This document shows, piece after piece, positions 6,724 through 13,694 of a stretch of DNA of 16,455 nt (positions within the stretch are counted from its first letter, which is position 1; each line of letters starts with the position of its first letter). Source of the DNA: Halieaceae bacterium UBA5085 (GTDB taxonomy: Bacteria > Pseudomonadota > Gammaproteobacteria > Pseudomonadales > Halieaceae); NCBI GenBank assembly GCA_002414665.1, contig DIAF01000039.1, forward strand, positions 266,219 to 282,673, in the 5' to 3' direction. The notes under the pieces were generated by a model. That model was not told where the DNA came from. It saw only the letters and a program-made list of their open reading frames with translations, and did no database searches. The translations under genes and the position numbers were made by a program.

Positions 6724-8337
6724 TTATTTCACGTAGTCAACGGAGTATTCTCCGGCTGCGTGGCCCGCGCGCAACACTTTCTTGTCGAGTTTGCCAACGC
6801 TGGTCTTGGGGATCTCCTCGACAAACGCCCAATACTCGGGAATCCAGAATTTCGCCACGCGGTCAGCAAGGAATTCCCGCAAATCCGCCGGCGAAACCGC
6901 CGACTCCGTCACCACAATGGCCAACGGCCTCTCCTGCCAGCGGGGATCGTCCGTGGCGATTACTGCCACTTCACGCACCGCCGGATGTGCCAACAGGGCA
7001 TTCTCGAGATCAACCGATGAGATCCACTCCCCTCCGGACTTGATCACATCCTTGGTGCGGTCGGTGAGCTGTACGAAATGCTTCTCATCGATATGCCCGA
7101 CATCGCCGGTACGCAGCCAGCCGTCCGCCGTGAATGAATCTTCCGCACTGTTCTTATGGTAGCTGCCCGTGATCCAGGGACCGCGTAACTGCAGTTCACC
7201 GACATCGCGCCCATTGTGTGGCAAGGCATGACCCTCGGCATCCACTACCCGGACCTGCACACCCGGGACCGGCCGGCCACTCTTGGCGCGCCAGGGGGTT
7301 TCTCCACCGGGGCCCGGATCCCGGGGCGGATGTGACAGGTGGCAGAGCGGGCTGGTTTCCGTCATACCCCAACCCTGCAACACGGGCACGCCCCAGCGTT
7401 CGCGTGCGGCGTCAATCAGCGCCGGTGCGACCGCGGCCCCACCGCAGACCAGCATGCGAAAGCTGTCCATCTGCAGGCCAGTGTCTCGTGACGCGCGCAG
7501 CAGATCCGAGAGGATGGTGGGAACCGTGGCGGTGAAGGTGGGTTTTTCGGCGCGGATCATCGCTTCGATGCCTGCGGCCTGGAGGTGCGGCCCGGGCAGA
7601 ATGAAATCGCTGCCGCTGAGCCAGCCGCTATAGGGCAAACCCCAGGCGTTGGCATGGAACATCGGCGGCAACAGCAGGATGCGATCACGCTCGTTGATAC
7701 CGAAGGTGTCGGTGGCGCGGGAAGCCAGTGAGTGGACAAACGTGGTCTTGTGGCTGTAGACAACCCCCTTGGGGTTGCCCGTAGTGCCGCTGGTATAGCA
7801 CACCGCCGCTGCGGCGGTTTCATCCAGTTCGGGCCATTCGAAGCCCTTCCCGTGCGCCGACAGGGCTTGGGCATAGCTACTTGCAGGAATCCCGCCCACG
7901 GACGGCTCATCGCCGCCCACCAGTAGAATGTGCTCCACCGTCGTCAGCAGCGGCACGACCGGCAGAAACAGGTCCAGCAGGCTCGCGTCCAGGATCACCA
8001 CCCGGTTCTCTGCGTGATTGATAACCCAGGCGACCTGCTCGGCGGAAAGTCGTATGTTGACCGTATGCATGATCGCACCCATGGAAGGTATCGCCAGATA
8101 AGCTTCCATGTGCGCCAGATTGTTCCAGCTGAAGGTGGCGACGCGGTCACCTTGCGCGATGTCCAGCGCGGCGAGCGCTCCGGCCAATTGCTCCGCGCGA
8201 GCCGCCACGTCGCGGTAGCTGGACCATGTGGTTACCTCGCCATCAAAAACACCCACGCGGCTGTCGGGGAATACTGCCGCACCGTGCTCCATGATCATGC
8301 GAACCGTCATGGGCATGTGCATCATTGTTGCCAACAT
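6724..8337 (-). CDS. AMP-dependent acyl-CoA synthetase (AlkK/DmdB-like fatty acyl-CoA ligase)
   Basis: This 537-residue ANL enzyme forms acyl-CoA from acid, ATP and CoA. Motifs are YTSGTTGNPKG at 181-191, PPMFHANAWGLPY at 224-236, GWGMTETSP at 322-330, GWLRTGD at 406-412, DRTKDVIKSGGEWISS at 426-441 and SVGK with catalytic Lys516. The sequences HANAWGLPY and IKSGGEWIS are typical of the medium/long-chain, AlkK- and DmdB-like clade rather than aromatic acid ligases (family knowledge). The ATG at 8337 has GGAG about 10 bases upstream; several in-frame Met codons follow (Met5, 6, 8 and 10), so the exact start is less certain. It follows the kinase-like gene by 14 bp. In the proposed hydroxyacyl-CoA pathway it would occupy the entry position of LvaE. 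Confidence 0.92.
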   Translation of the reverse strand: MLATMMHMPMTVRMIMEHGAAVFPDSRVGVFDGEVTTWSSYRDVAARAEQLAGALAALDIAQGDRVATFSWNNLAHMEAYLAIPSMGAIMHTVNIRLSAEQVAWVINHAENRVVILDASLLDLFLPVVPLLTTVEHILLVGGDEPSVGGIPASSYAQALSAHGKGFEWPELDETAAAAVCYTSGTTGNPKGVVYSHKTTFVHSLASRATDTFGINERDRILLLPPMFHANAWGLPYSGWLSGSDFILPGPHLQAAGIEAMIRAEKPTFTATVPTILSDLLRASRDTGLQMDSFRMLVCGGAAVAPALIDAARERWGVPVLQGWGMTETSPLCHLSHPPRDPGPGGETPWRAKSGRPVPGVQVRVVDAEGHALPHNGRDVGELQLRGPWITGSYHKNSAEDSFTADGWLRTGDVGHIDEKHFVQLTDRTKDVIKSGGEWISSVDLENALLAHPAVREVAVIATDDPRWQERPLAIVVTESAVSPADLREFLADRVAKFWIPEYWAFVEEIPKTSVGKLDKKVLRAGHAAGEYSVDYVK

Positions 8338-8351
8338 GGAAAAGCGTCTCC

Positions 8352-9377
8352 TTACCAGTCGCCGCGCGCAGCCGCCGCGGCCTCCTGCAACAGGGCAGGC
8401 ACGTCGTATTCCAGCCCGCGGGCATAAGCCGAATCGACCTTGCCTTCACAGTACAACGCGTAGGCACCCTCCACGATCGCCGCCAGGCGCCAGAAGGCGA
8501 AGCACAGGTAGAAATCCAGATTGGCCAGCGGGTAACCCGTGGCGGCACCCCAGCGTTCGGCCAGCACCCGCCGGGACAAGACACCTTCACGCCGGCTGAC
8601 AGCCTGGATGTGACTGAAACCCGGAGGATCCAGCTCTCGCGGGCCCCAGAACATGAGGAACAGGCCCAGATCGGCAAGCGGGTCCCCGATGGTCGCCAGC
8701 TCCCAGTCGATGACCGCTGCCAATCCGGGGCGGTCCGGGTGTGACAGCGTGTTGTCCAGATGGTAGTCGCCGTGCACCAACCCCACCGGGCCTGATACCG
8801 GAATATGCTGCAACAGCCAGTCGGCCAGTTCATCCAGCAGCGGCAGCTCGCGCACGGGGGCCTCCGCTCGGGCCGTGCGCCAGCGGGTAATCTGTCGCTG
8901 CAGAAAGTTCTCCGGGTTCCCGAAGCGCTCAAGACCAATCGTCTGCCAGGGCGCCGTATGGATGGCCGCCAGCTCGTCGATCAGATCCTCACCCAGCCGG
9001 TTCACGCTCGCGGCCGTGGCCGGGTAAGGCTCGGGCAGGGTGTCAGTAATTGCCACACCATTGACATGCGACACCAGCAGGAAGGGGCGGCCAATGACCG
9101 AGACGTCCTCACACCAGCCCACCACGCGTGGTGCCTTGACGTGACCCTGGATGGCGCGCAGCACGGTCGCCTCGCGCTCGATACCGCGGTGCGAAGTGGC
9201 GGAGATCGCGTTTTCCGGCGGGGTGCGCAATACCAGCGGGCCGTCATCCGTATCCAGCAACAGCGTGAGGTTTGCATTGCCGCCGCTCAGGGCGCGGGTC
9301 ACTCGCGCTCCCGTGACGCCGGCCTCTGCTGCAATCCACGTGGCCAGCGGCGCATCAAATGGATGGCCAGCCGTCAT
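8352..9377 (-). CDS. APH-family phosphotransferase (ACAD10/11 N-domain/LvaA-like)
   Basis: The 341-residue protein is an aminoglycoside-phosphotransferase/choline-kinase fold protein. Visible features are a glycine-rich SGGNANLTLLL at 31-41, LVLRTPP at 48-54, the catalytic loop VHGDYHLDN at 201-209 (Asp204 catalytic, Asn209 metal-binding), and the metal site AVIDWELATIGDPLADLG at 221-238 (Asp224). The IDWE-x-x-TIGDP-x-x-DLG wording is typical of the subgroup encoded beside or fused to ACAD10/ACAD11-type acyl-CoA dehydrogenases, not of antibiotic-resistance enzymes. In mammals and in the Pseudomonas lva pathway this subgroup phosphorylates the 4-hydroxyl of hydroxyacyl-CoAs. The start overlaps the SDR stop as ATGA (9374-9377), and the CoA ligase follows. 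I infer a hydroxyacyl-CoA kinase, not a drug-resistance gene. Confidence 0.88.
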   Translation of the reverse strand: MTAGHPFDAPLATWIAAEAGVTGARVTRALSGGNANLTLLLDTDDGPLVLRTPPENAISATSHRGIEREATVLRAIQGHVKAPRVVGWCEDVSVIGRPFLLVSHVNGVAITDTLPEPYPATAASVNRLGEDLIDELAAIHTAPWQTIGLERFGNPENFLQRQITRWRTARAEAPVRELPLLDELADWLLQHIPVSGPVGLVHGDYHLDNTLSHPDRPGLAAVIDWELATIGDPLADLGLFLMFWGPRELDPPGFSHIQAVSRREGVLSRRVLAERWGAATGYPLANLDFYLCFAFWRLAAIVEGAYALYCEGKVDSAYARGLEYDVPALLQEAAAAARGDW

Positions 9378-10105
9378 CCCGCCACCCCGAAGCTGCTCAG
9401 CAGCCCACCATCAACGGGCACGAAAGCCCCTGTCATATAGCGTGCCCGGGCTACGGCCTCAACCACCTGCGCGATCTCCTCTGGCTGGCCATAGCGGCCC
9501 AGCGGTATTGTCTGTCGCATGGCTTCCAGGGCTTTTTCGGACAAGCCTCCCGTCATCTCGGTCAGCACCAGGCCGGGGATCACCAGATTCACTGTGATGG
9601 CACGGGCGGCATATTCAATCGCCAGCGCGCGAGTGAGCCCGGCCAGTCCCGCCTTCGATGCCGCGTAGGCAGAGTCGCCCGGGAAGCCGCGAAACCCAAC
9701 GACTGCGCCGATATTGATGATGGCGCCACCCTCACCCAGGTGCGGGTCTGCCGCGCGAATGACATTTACCGCGCCTTTCAGGTTGACATCAACGACCCCT
9801 TCCCAGTCTTCCAAAGCAATGCGCCCTATGCGCCCACCGCGGTGCAGGCCGGCGTTGTTCACCAGTATATCCACCCGGCCCCAACGCTCGACTACCGACG
9901 CCATGGCCGCCGCCACGGCTGCCGCATCACTGACATCGGCGCGGCAGGCCATGCAGTGACTGCCAAGGGACTCAGCCAGAGCGATGACATCCTCCCCCCG
10001 CGCCACCAGCGCGACCTTGTCGCCCGCCTGCAGCGCGCACTCGGCTATCGCTCGCCCGATCCCGCGCGACGCCCCGGTAATGAACCAGATTTTTTCGTCT
10101 ACCAT
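9374..10105 (-). CDS. SDR family protein with Ser-to-Ala change in the catalytic triad
   Basis: This FabG-like short-chain dehydrogenase of 243 residues has TGASRGIG at 10-17, ADVSD at 56-60, NNAG at 83-86, YAASK with Tyr147 and Lys151, PG at 176-177, and the C-terminal VDGG. At the position of the catalytic Ser (NIGSVVG in E. coli FabG) the sequence is NIGAVVG: residue 134 is Ala, encoded by GCA at 9704-9706 on the minus strand. Tyr and Lys are intact. Arg14 in the glycine motif and Arg36 suggest NADP(H) preference. The ATG at 10105 has a poor Shine-Dalgarno and would be the first gene of the operon. It might be a slow reductase or dehydrogenase, an enzyme with the Ser role filled by another group, or a non-catalytic SDR. 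Confidence 0.88.
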   Translation of the reverse strand: MVDEKIWFITGASRGIGRAIAECALQAGDKVALVARGEDVIALAESLGSHCMACRADVSDAAAVAAAMASVVERWGRVDILVNNAGLHRGGRIGRIALEDWEGVVDVNLKGAVNVIRAADPHLGEGGAIINIGAVVGFRGFPGDSAYAASKAGLAGLTRALAIEYAARAITVNLVIPGLVLTEMTGGLSEKALEAMRQTIPLGRYGQPEEIAQVVEAVARARYMTGAFVPVDGGLLSSFGVAG

Positions 10106-10139
10106 TGTTTCACTACTACCCGAATGAGTTTATTATTTG

Positions 10140-10158
10140 CTTGTTTGCATCTAACAAG
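10140..10158. promoter_or_regulatory. Imperfect dyad CTTGTT-N7-AACAAG, candidate operator
   Basis: CTTGTT (10140-10145) and AACAAG (10153-10158) are exact reverse complements separated by 7 bases, with one further matching pair in the spacer (G10147/C10151). It overlaps the -10 of the minus-strand promoter. CAAGTC also occurs twice, at 10155-10160 and 10177-10182, 22 bp apart or about two helical turns. The TetR protein encoded at 6031-6678 is the likely ligand by context. Confidence 0.45.
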
Positions 10159-10184
10159 TCTAAACTAGGCTTCACGCAAGTCAA
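10157..10184 (-). promoter_or_regulatory. Candidate sigma70 promoter for the six-gene operon
   Basis: Reading minus: TTGACT (10179-10184; 5 of 6 to consensus), 16-base spacer, TAGACT (10157-10162; 4 of 6). It would start transcription near 10150, leaving about 45 bases before the SDR ATG at 10105. The rest of the 193-bp gap (10106-10298) holds the ACAD Shine-Dalgarno and no further gene. A plus-strand promoter for the ACAD gene is not clear; TAAACT at 10161-10166 could be a -10. Confidence 0.4.
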
Positions 10185-10298
10185 GCAAAACACGAGCAAC
10201 AAGCCCAGAGGGCTGTACAGGCTGGCGCAGCTTCCCCATCCCGGTGCCGGGAACAGCAGCCAAACTGAACCAGAAACCAAACCATAAAGGATATCATC

Positions 10299-11597
10299 GT
10301 GAGTTGGAGCTTTGAGACTGACCCCGAATTCCAGCAGCAGTTGGACTGGATTGCCACCTTCACCCGCGAGGAAATTGAGCCTCTGGATCTCGTCTTCCGC
10401 GAACCCGGAGATCCGTGGGACCCAGACTCCCCCGCTGCCAGGGCGATGGCGCCACTGCGCGAGATCGTCAAGCAGAAGCGCTTGTGGGCCTGCCACATTG
10501 GCCCCGAACTCGGCGGCCAGGGTTATGGCCAGGTGAAGCTCGGTCTGATGAACGAAATTCTCGGCCGCAGCCGTTTTGGCCCCAGCGTATTCGGCTGCCA
10601 GGCTCCGGATTCGGGCAACGCCGAAATCCTTGCCCACTACGGCACACCCGACCAGAAGGCACGCTACCTGCAGCCTCTCCTGGACGGGAAAATCGCCTCC
10701 TGCTACTCGATGACCGAACCGCAGGCCGGCGCAGACCCGGCGGAGTTCACCTGCACCGCCACGCGAGAGGGTGATGAGTGGGTAATCAACGGTGAAAAGT
10801 GGTTCGCGTCGCACGCGCGCTTCTCGGAGTTCTTGTTGGTCATGGTTGTGACCAATCCAGACGTTCCCATCCACGAAGGCGCATCCATCATCCTGGTGGA
10901 GAAAGGCACCCCGGGCATGGAAATCCTGCGCAACTCCGCCGTTGGCCCATACGTTGAGCAGGGTGACGGCGTACACGCCTACATCCGCTTCACCAACTGC
11001 CGAGTGCCTGCCGAAAACCTGCTGGGCGAAGAAGGCAAGGGGTTCCTGGTGGCGCAGACGCGTCTCGGCGGTGGCCGCGTGCACCACGCCATGCGCAGCG
11101 TTGGCGTGCTGAAGAAAGCCATGGACATGATGTGTGAGCGCGTGCTCAGCCGGACCACCAAAGGCGAACTGCTGGCCACCAAGCAGATGACCCAGGACAA
11201 GATTGCCGACAGCTACACGCAGATTCTGCAATACCGACTGCACGTACTGTACACAGCATGGCTGATCGACAAGTACAAGGAATACAACCGGGAAGTGCGC
11301 AAGGAAATCGCCGCCATCAAGGCCGCGACGCCGAAAATCCTGCAGGAAGTCATTTACCGCGCCATGCACCTGCACGGCAGCCTGGGCATGTCAGACGAAG
11401 TGCCGCTGATGACCATGTGGGCGAACATTCCGGAACTGGGCGTAGTGGACGGGCCGTCGGAAGTGCACAAGATTACCGTGGCACGTACCGTACTGCGCGA
11501 CTACAAGCCCGCGCCCGGCCTGTTCCCGACCTACCATACGCCGACCCAGCGTGAGGCGGCGATGAAGAAATACGGCCATTTTCTCAACCAGAACTAG
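10299..11597 (+). CDS. Acyl-CoA dehydrogenase, ACAD10/11 (LvaC)-like
   Basis: The 432-residue protein starts at a GTG with AAAGGA 7 bases upstream. It has the normal acyl-CoA dehydrogenase layout: helical N-domain, a beta-domain with SMTEPQAGADPAEF at 137-150 (flavin and substrate contact) and INGEKWFASHA at 163-173, and a C-terminal helical domain with QEVIYRAMHLHGSLGMSDEVPL at 349-370. In place of the usual C-terminal (Y)EGT containing the catalytic Glu, it has VDGPSEVH at 383-390, with Asp384 there. This is the ACAD10/ACAD11-type wording. It is divergent from the operon containing the APH-type kinase, the partner that is fused to the dehydrogenase in human ACAD10/11. Its role may be conversion of a phosphorylated hydroxyacyl-CoA or ordinary FAD-dependent dehydrogenation; context favours the former. 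Confidence 0.92.
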   Translation: MSWSFETDPEFQQQLDWIATFTREEIEPLDLVFREPGDPWDPDSPAARAMAPLREIVKQKRLWACHIGPELGGQGYGQVKLGLMNEILGRSRFGPSVFGCQAPDSGNAEILAHYGTPDQKARYLQPLLDGKIASCYSMTEPQAGADPAEFTCTATREGDEWVINGEKWFASHARFSEFLLVMVVTNPDVPIHEGASIILVEKGTPGMEILRNSAVGPYVEQGDGVHAYIRFTNCRVPAENLLGEEGKGFLVAQTRLGGGRVHHAMRSVGVLKKAMDMMCERVLSRTTKGELLATKQMTQDKIADSYTQILQYRLHVLYTAWLIDKYKEYNREVRKEIAAIKAATPKILQEVIYRAMHLHGSLGMSDEVPLMTMWANIPELGVVDGPSEVHKITVARTVLRDYKPAPGLFPTYHTPTQREAAMKKYGHFLNQN

Positions 11598-11609
11598 CAG
11601 GCAGCTTAA

Positions 11610-11634
11610 CCACCCCGGGCTATGCCCGGAGTGG
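11610..11634. terminator. Bidirectional terminator-like hairpin
   Basis: CCACCCCGGGC (11610-11620), loop TAT, GCCCGGAGTGG (11624-11634): an 11-bp stem with one mismatch. It lies in the 44-bp gap between the convergent acyl-CoA dehydrogenase and CMD-like genes, where a shared terminator is expected. The downstream T-run is absent on plus and minimal (GTTAAG) on minus. Confidence 0.6.
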
Positions 11635-11641
11635 CCTATCC

Positions 11642-12157
11642 CTAGCGCGGTATGCTGATCTCCATCCGCGGCATGGCTTCCGGCATGCCGCCGAGAGCCA
11701 CGGCACAGCGCGACGATCCATTGAACCAGGCCACCAGCAGTGACAGGTGCAGCAGCTCGGCCTCACTGAATTCCTGCAACAGCGCTTCCTGCAGCCCTTG
11801 GCCGATGCCGGCCGGGTCAACGTTGTACTGGTCGACAAAAGCCACCAGCAGCCGCTCCCGGGCCGACAGCTCGGCGTCCGGCTCTGCGCCGCGGATCATC
11901 TGGACTTTCTCTTCCGTCAAGCCATCGCTGATCGCCACATCGTAACGCACCGCCTGGCACATCACGCAGCCGGTGTGGCGCGCGTTGCGCAACCGTGCCA
12001 GCTCCACTTCCGCTGCCGACAGCGGGCCTGCATCCCATACCGCCGCATTCAATGCAAGGTAGGGTTCCACTGTAGCGGGCACAATGCCCAGTGCGGAATC
12101 CCGAATGACGTTACCCGTATTCTGTGAAGGCGCCTTTACGCGCGCATGACTACCCAT
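11642..12157 (-). CDS. Carboxymuconolactone decarboxylase/AhpD-like protein with CxxC
   Basis: The 171-residue protein fits a single CMD domain. The AhpD-like redox core is readable: Glu52, then 12 residues on, Cys64-Val-Met-Cys67 in ARHTGCVMCQAVRYDVA. The position equivalent to the AhpD His (Cys+4) is Arg71, which is common in a CMD subgroup written GCxxCxxxR. C-terminal helices cover about 97-160. It is last in a three-gene operon; its ATG at 12157 lies 8 bp inside the preceding gene. CMD proteins include peroxidases of the AhpD type and true lactone decarboxylases; the CxxC favours a thiol peroxidase or redox role. Substrate unknown. Confidence 0.85.
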   Translation of the reverse strand: MGSHARVKAPSQNTGNVIRDSALGIVPATVEPYLALNAAVWDAGPLSAAEVELARLRNARHTGCVMCQAVRYDVAISDGLTEEKVQMIRGAEPDAELSARERLLVAFVDQYNVDPAGIGQGLQEALLQEFSEAELLHLSLLVAWFNGSSRCAVALGGMPEAMPRMEISIPR

Positions 12158-12608
12158 GTTGACGTACCCCCGCAGGGCTTGCCTGCCAGATCAGGCCCAG
12201 ACGGATCAGGCCATCAAATACCCCCAGCGCCTGCAACAGCGCCACCAGACCGTCCTCGCCGATATGCGCCTTGACCGCATCAGCCTGCGCATCCGTTATC
12301 GCGCTGCAATCCATCGCGTACACCTCGGTAAACGCAAGGCAGGCACGGTGCTCGTCACTGAACAGCGACGATTGCGGCCAGTCCTGCAGGTGAGCACGCT
12401 GTGGCGCGGAGACCGAAAACTCCTCCAGAGCAAAATCGGCGTCGCTGCGGTGCAGCTGCGCCAGCCGCAGGCGGCACAGCTCCAGCGTCTCCGCAGACAC
12501 CTGCGGCAGATTAAAAACACTCTCGTAAAGCTGCCGGAAGGCGCCACTGATCGCCGGTAAACGATCCAGCAACTGCTCCCGGTCAAGCCCCTGTACAATC
12601 CAGTTCAT
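12150..12608 (-). CDS. CMD/AhpD-like protein lacking the redox cysteines
   Basis: The 152-residue protein has the size and helix pattern of a CMD domain. Its ELCRLRLAQLHRSDADFAL (43-61) aligns by eye with ELARLRNARHTGCVMCQAV of the neighbouring gene. The Glu is kept (Glu43), but the two cysteines are replaced by Ser55 and Asp58. This suggests an old tandem duplication with one non-redox copy that may form a heteromeric complex with the active one; the 8-bp gene overlap supports coupled production. I chose the ATG at 12608 because GGGAGG lies five bases upstream; an in-frame GTG at 12623 would put it inside the gene. Family assignment is from pattern and context, so weaker than for its neighbour. 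Confidence 0.7.
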   Translation of the reverse strand: MNWIVQGLDREQLLDRLPAISGAFRQLYESVFNLPQVSAETLELCRLRLAQLHRSDADFALEEFSVSAPQRAHLQDWPQSSLFSDEHRACLAFTEVYAMDCSAITDAQADAVKAHIGEDGLVALLQALGVFDGLIRLGLIWQASPAGVRQHG

Positions 12609-12647
12609 CGCTGCCTCCCGCACACGAAGGTGCTCATCACTACTGCC

Positions 12648-13067
12648 TCAGGCACTGAATACCGCCCCGGCTTCCGACTGCCCCATGCGGATCAGCCGGC
12701 TGTCGGCAACTGCTACCTGGCGGTGCACCACGGCTTCACGGTACTCCGGGTCGGTCACCATGGCCATAAATGCGCCAGCGTTGGGGTAAAGCGCGATAAA
12801 CGCGATATCCCAATGCTCGTCCGCGGGGCCGATCACGACGCACTCGGGTCTGCCGCGCCAGAGAATACTGCCCCCCAGACGCTGGAACACGGGGCCGCTG
12901 TACCTGCCGTAGCGGGCATAAGCTTCTGCACCGGTGATGGCCTCCCCGTCCGGATACACCGCCTGGGCATTCAGGCGAATCAGGTTAAGCATCATGATGG
13001 GCGTGTCACGCGGGAGCGACTTGAATCGATCAAACTGCTCGCGGGTGGGGTCGACATTCTGGCTCAT
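12648..13067 (-). CDS. DUF1330 family protein
   Basis: The 139-residue protein reads like the DUF1330 family, a small dimeric alpha/beta-barrel related to antibiotic-biosynthesis monooxygenase folds. The pattern includes MLNLIRLNAQA at 26-36, EAYARYGRYSGPVFQRLGGSILWRG at 48-72, IAFIALYPNAGAFMAMVTDPEYREAVVHR at 88-116 and ADSRLIRM at 121-128. The ATG at 13067 has AAGGAG six bases upstream. It is the first gene of the three-gene operon with the two CMD-like proteins, 39 bp ahead of them. The 223-bp gap upstream (13068-13290) is shared with the divergent hemerythrin gene; I see an AATAAT-like -10 for this gene but no convincing -35, and no FNR-type box. Biochemical function of the family is not established. 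Confidence 0.82.
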   Translation of the reverse strand: MSQNVDPTREQFDRFKSLPRDTPIMMLNLIRLNAQAVYPDGEAITGAEAYARYGRYSGPVFQRLGGSILWRGRPECVVIGPADEHWDIAFIALYPNAGAFMAMVTDPEYREAVVHRQVAVADSRLIRMGQSEAGAVFSA

Positions 13068-13290
13068 GCAGGCTCCTTATTGACATTATTCGGGCGCAAA
13101 CCCACGGGTTCGCGGTGGCAGGGTCTGGACAACGCCCGCCACAAGCTTAACCCCACGGGCACGTCAGGTATAGCGGGCCGGATGTATGCCGGGGCAAGCA
13201 CAGCACGTCGGTCCGGAAGACCCCGTGAAAAATAGCCGCGTCGGGTAGCCATACTGAACCGGACGGCTGTACAGACAGGGCAGGTGAGCT

Positions 13291-13665
13291 ATGTTTTCCA
13301 GTATGCAGAAAACCAGCGACATTCTCTGGCAGGACGCGCAGCACCAGACGCTGTTCGCCATCCTGGAGCTCATTGCCCAGCCGGAGTCCGGCATCGACGC
13401 AGTGCGCCACCTGCATGACTATGCGGAGAGCCACTTTGCGCTGGAGGAACACTACATGGCGGCGCTCGCCTACCCCGAGCGCGAGACTCACGTTGCCGCA
13501 CACAATCAGTTCCGGGAGGAGATTGCGTCGCTTCTGGCGCAAAACGAAGATGACGCCGGCTTTCGCGCTCTGGTGGCAACCTTTCTGACCGAGTGGCTGC
13601 GACGCCACGTATTCGGTGTCGACAAGGCGCTGGAAGCGTTTATCCTCGCCTCAGAGCGCAAGTAA
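13291..13665 (+). CDS. Bacteriohemerythrin (diiron O2/NO-binding protein)
   Basis: The 124-residue protein is a single hemerythrin domain. All seven diiron ligands can be placed: His18 in DAQHQTLF, His48 and Glu52 in SHFALEEHYM, His67 and His71 in ERETHVAAHNQF, and His106 and Asp111 in LRRHVFGVD. Their spacing (H-x3-E, H-x3-H, H-x4-D) is the canonical hemerythrin pattern. The N-terminus is a little short compared with the usual xxWxxxxSVGxxxxDxQH. The ATG at 13291 has AGGTGAG very close upstream; Met5 is an alternative start. The protein is soluble and binds O2 or NO in the cytoplasm. It is divergent from the DUF1330 gene and converges on the porin/nirS pair, which makes a link to microoxic or NO-exposed life plausible but unproven. 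Confidence 0.9.
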   Translation: MFSSMQKTSDILWQDAQHQTLFAILELIAQPESGIDAVRHLHDYAESHFALEEHYMAALAYPERETHVAAHNQFREEIASLLAQNEDDAGFRALVATFLTEWLRRHVFGVDKALEAFILASERK

Positions 13666-13666
13666 C

Positions 13667-13683
13667 AGGCGGCAGTGCCGCCT
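13667..13683. terminator. Short GC hairpin between convergent genes
   Basis: AGGCGGC (13667-13673), loop AGT, GCCGCCT (13677-13683): a perfect 7-bp stem starting 2 bp after the hemerythrin stop and 12 bp from the convergent porin stop. No T-run follows on either strand, so it is a candidate shared terminator only. Confidence 0.5.
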
Positions 13684-13694
13684 CTCGCACTTGA

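Noticed and set aside
8352..9377. Antibiotic-resistance aminoglycoside phosphotransferase
   Set aside because: The fold is shared, but the IDWELATIGDPLADLG wording and the ACAD/CoA-ligase context fit the ACAD10/11-LvaA subgroup; nothing suggests resistance.
10116..11375. 419-residue open frame on the minus strand across the acyl-CoA dehydrogenase
   Set aside because: It is antisense to a well-supported gene and runs through the promoter region; no recognisable domain.
12630..13235. 201-residue plus-strand open frame opposite the DUF1330 gene
   Set aside because: The DUF1330 gene on the minus strand has a good Shine-Dalgarno and family pattern; the plus frame has neither.
13068..13290. FNR/Dnr-type box (TTGAT-N4-ATCAA) upstream of hemerythrin or DUF1330
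   Set aside because: I looked for it because of the nearby nirS; only a TTGACATTATT-like stretch is present, without the second half-site.
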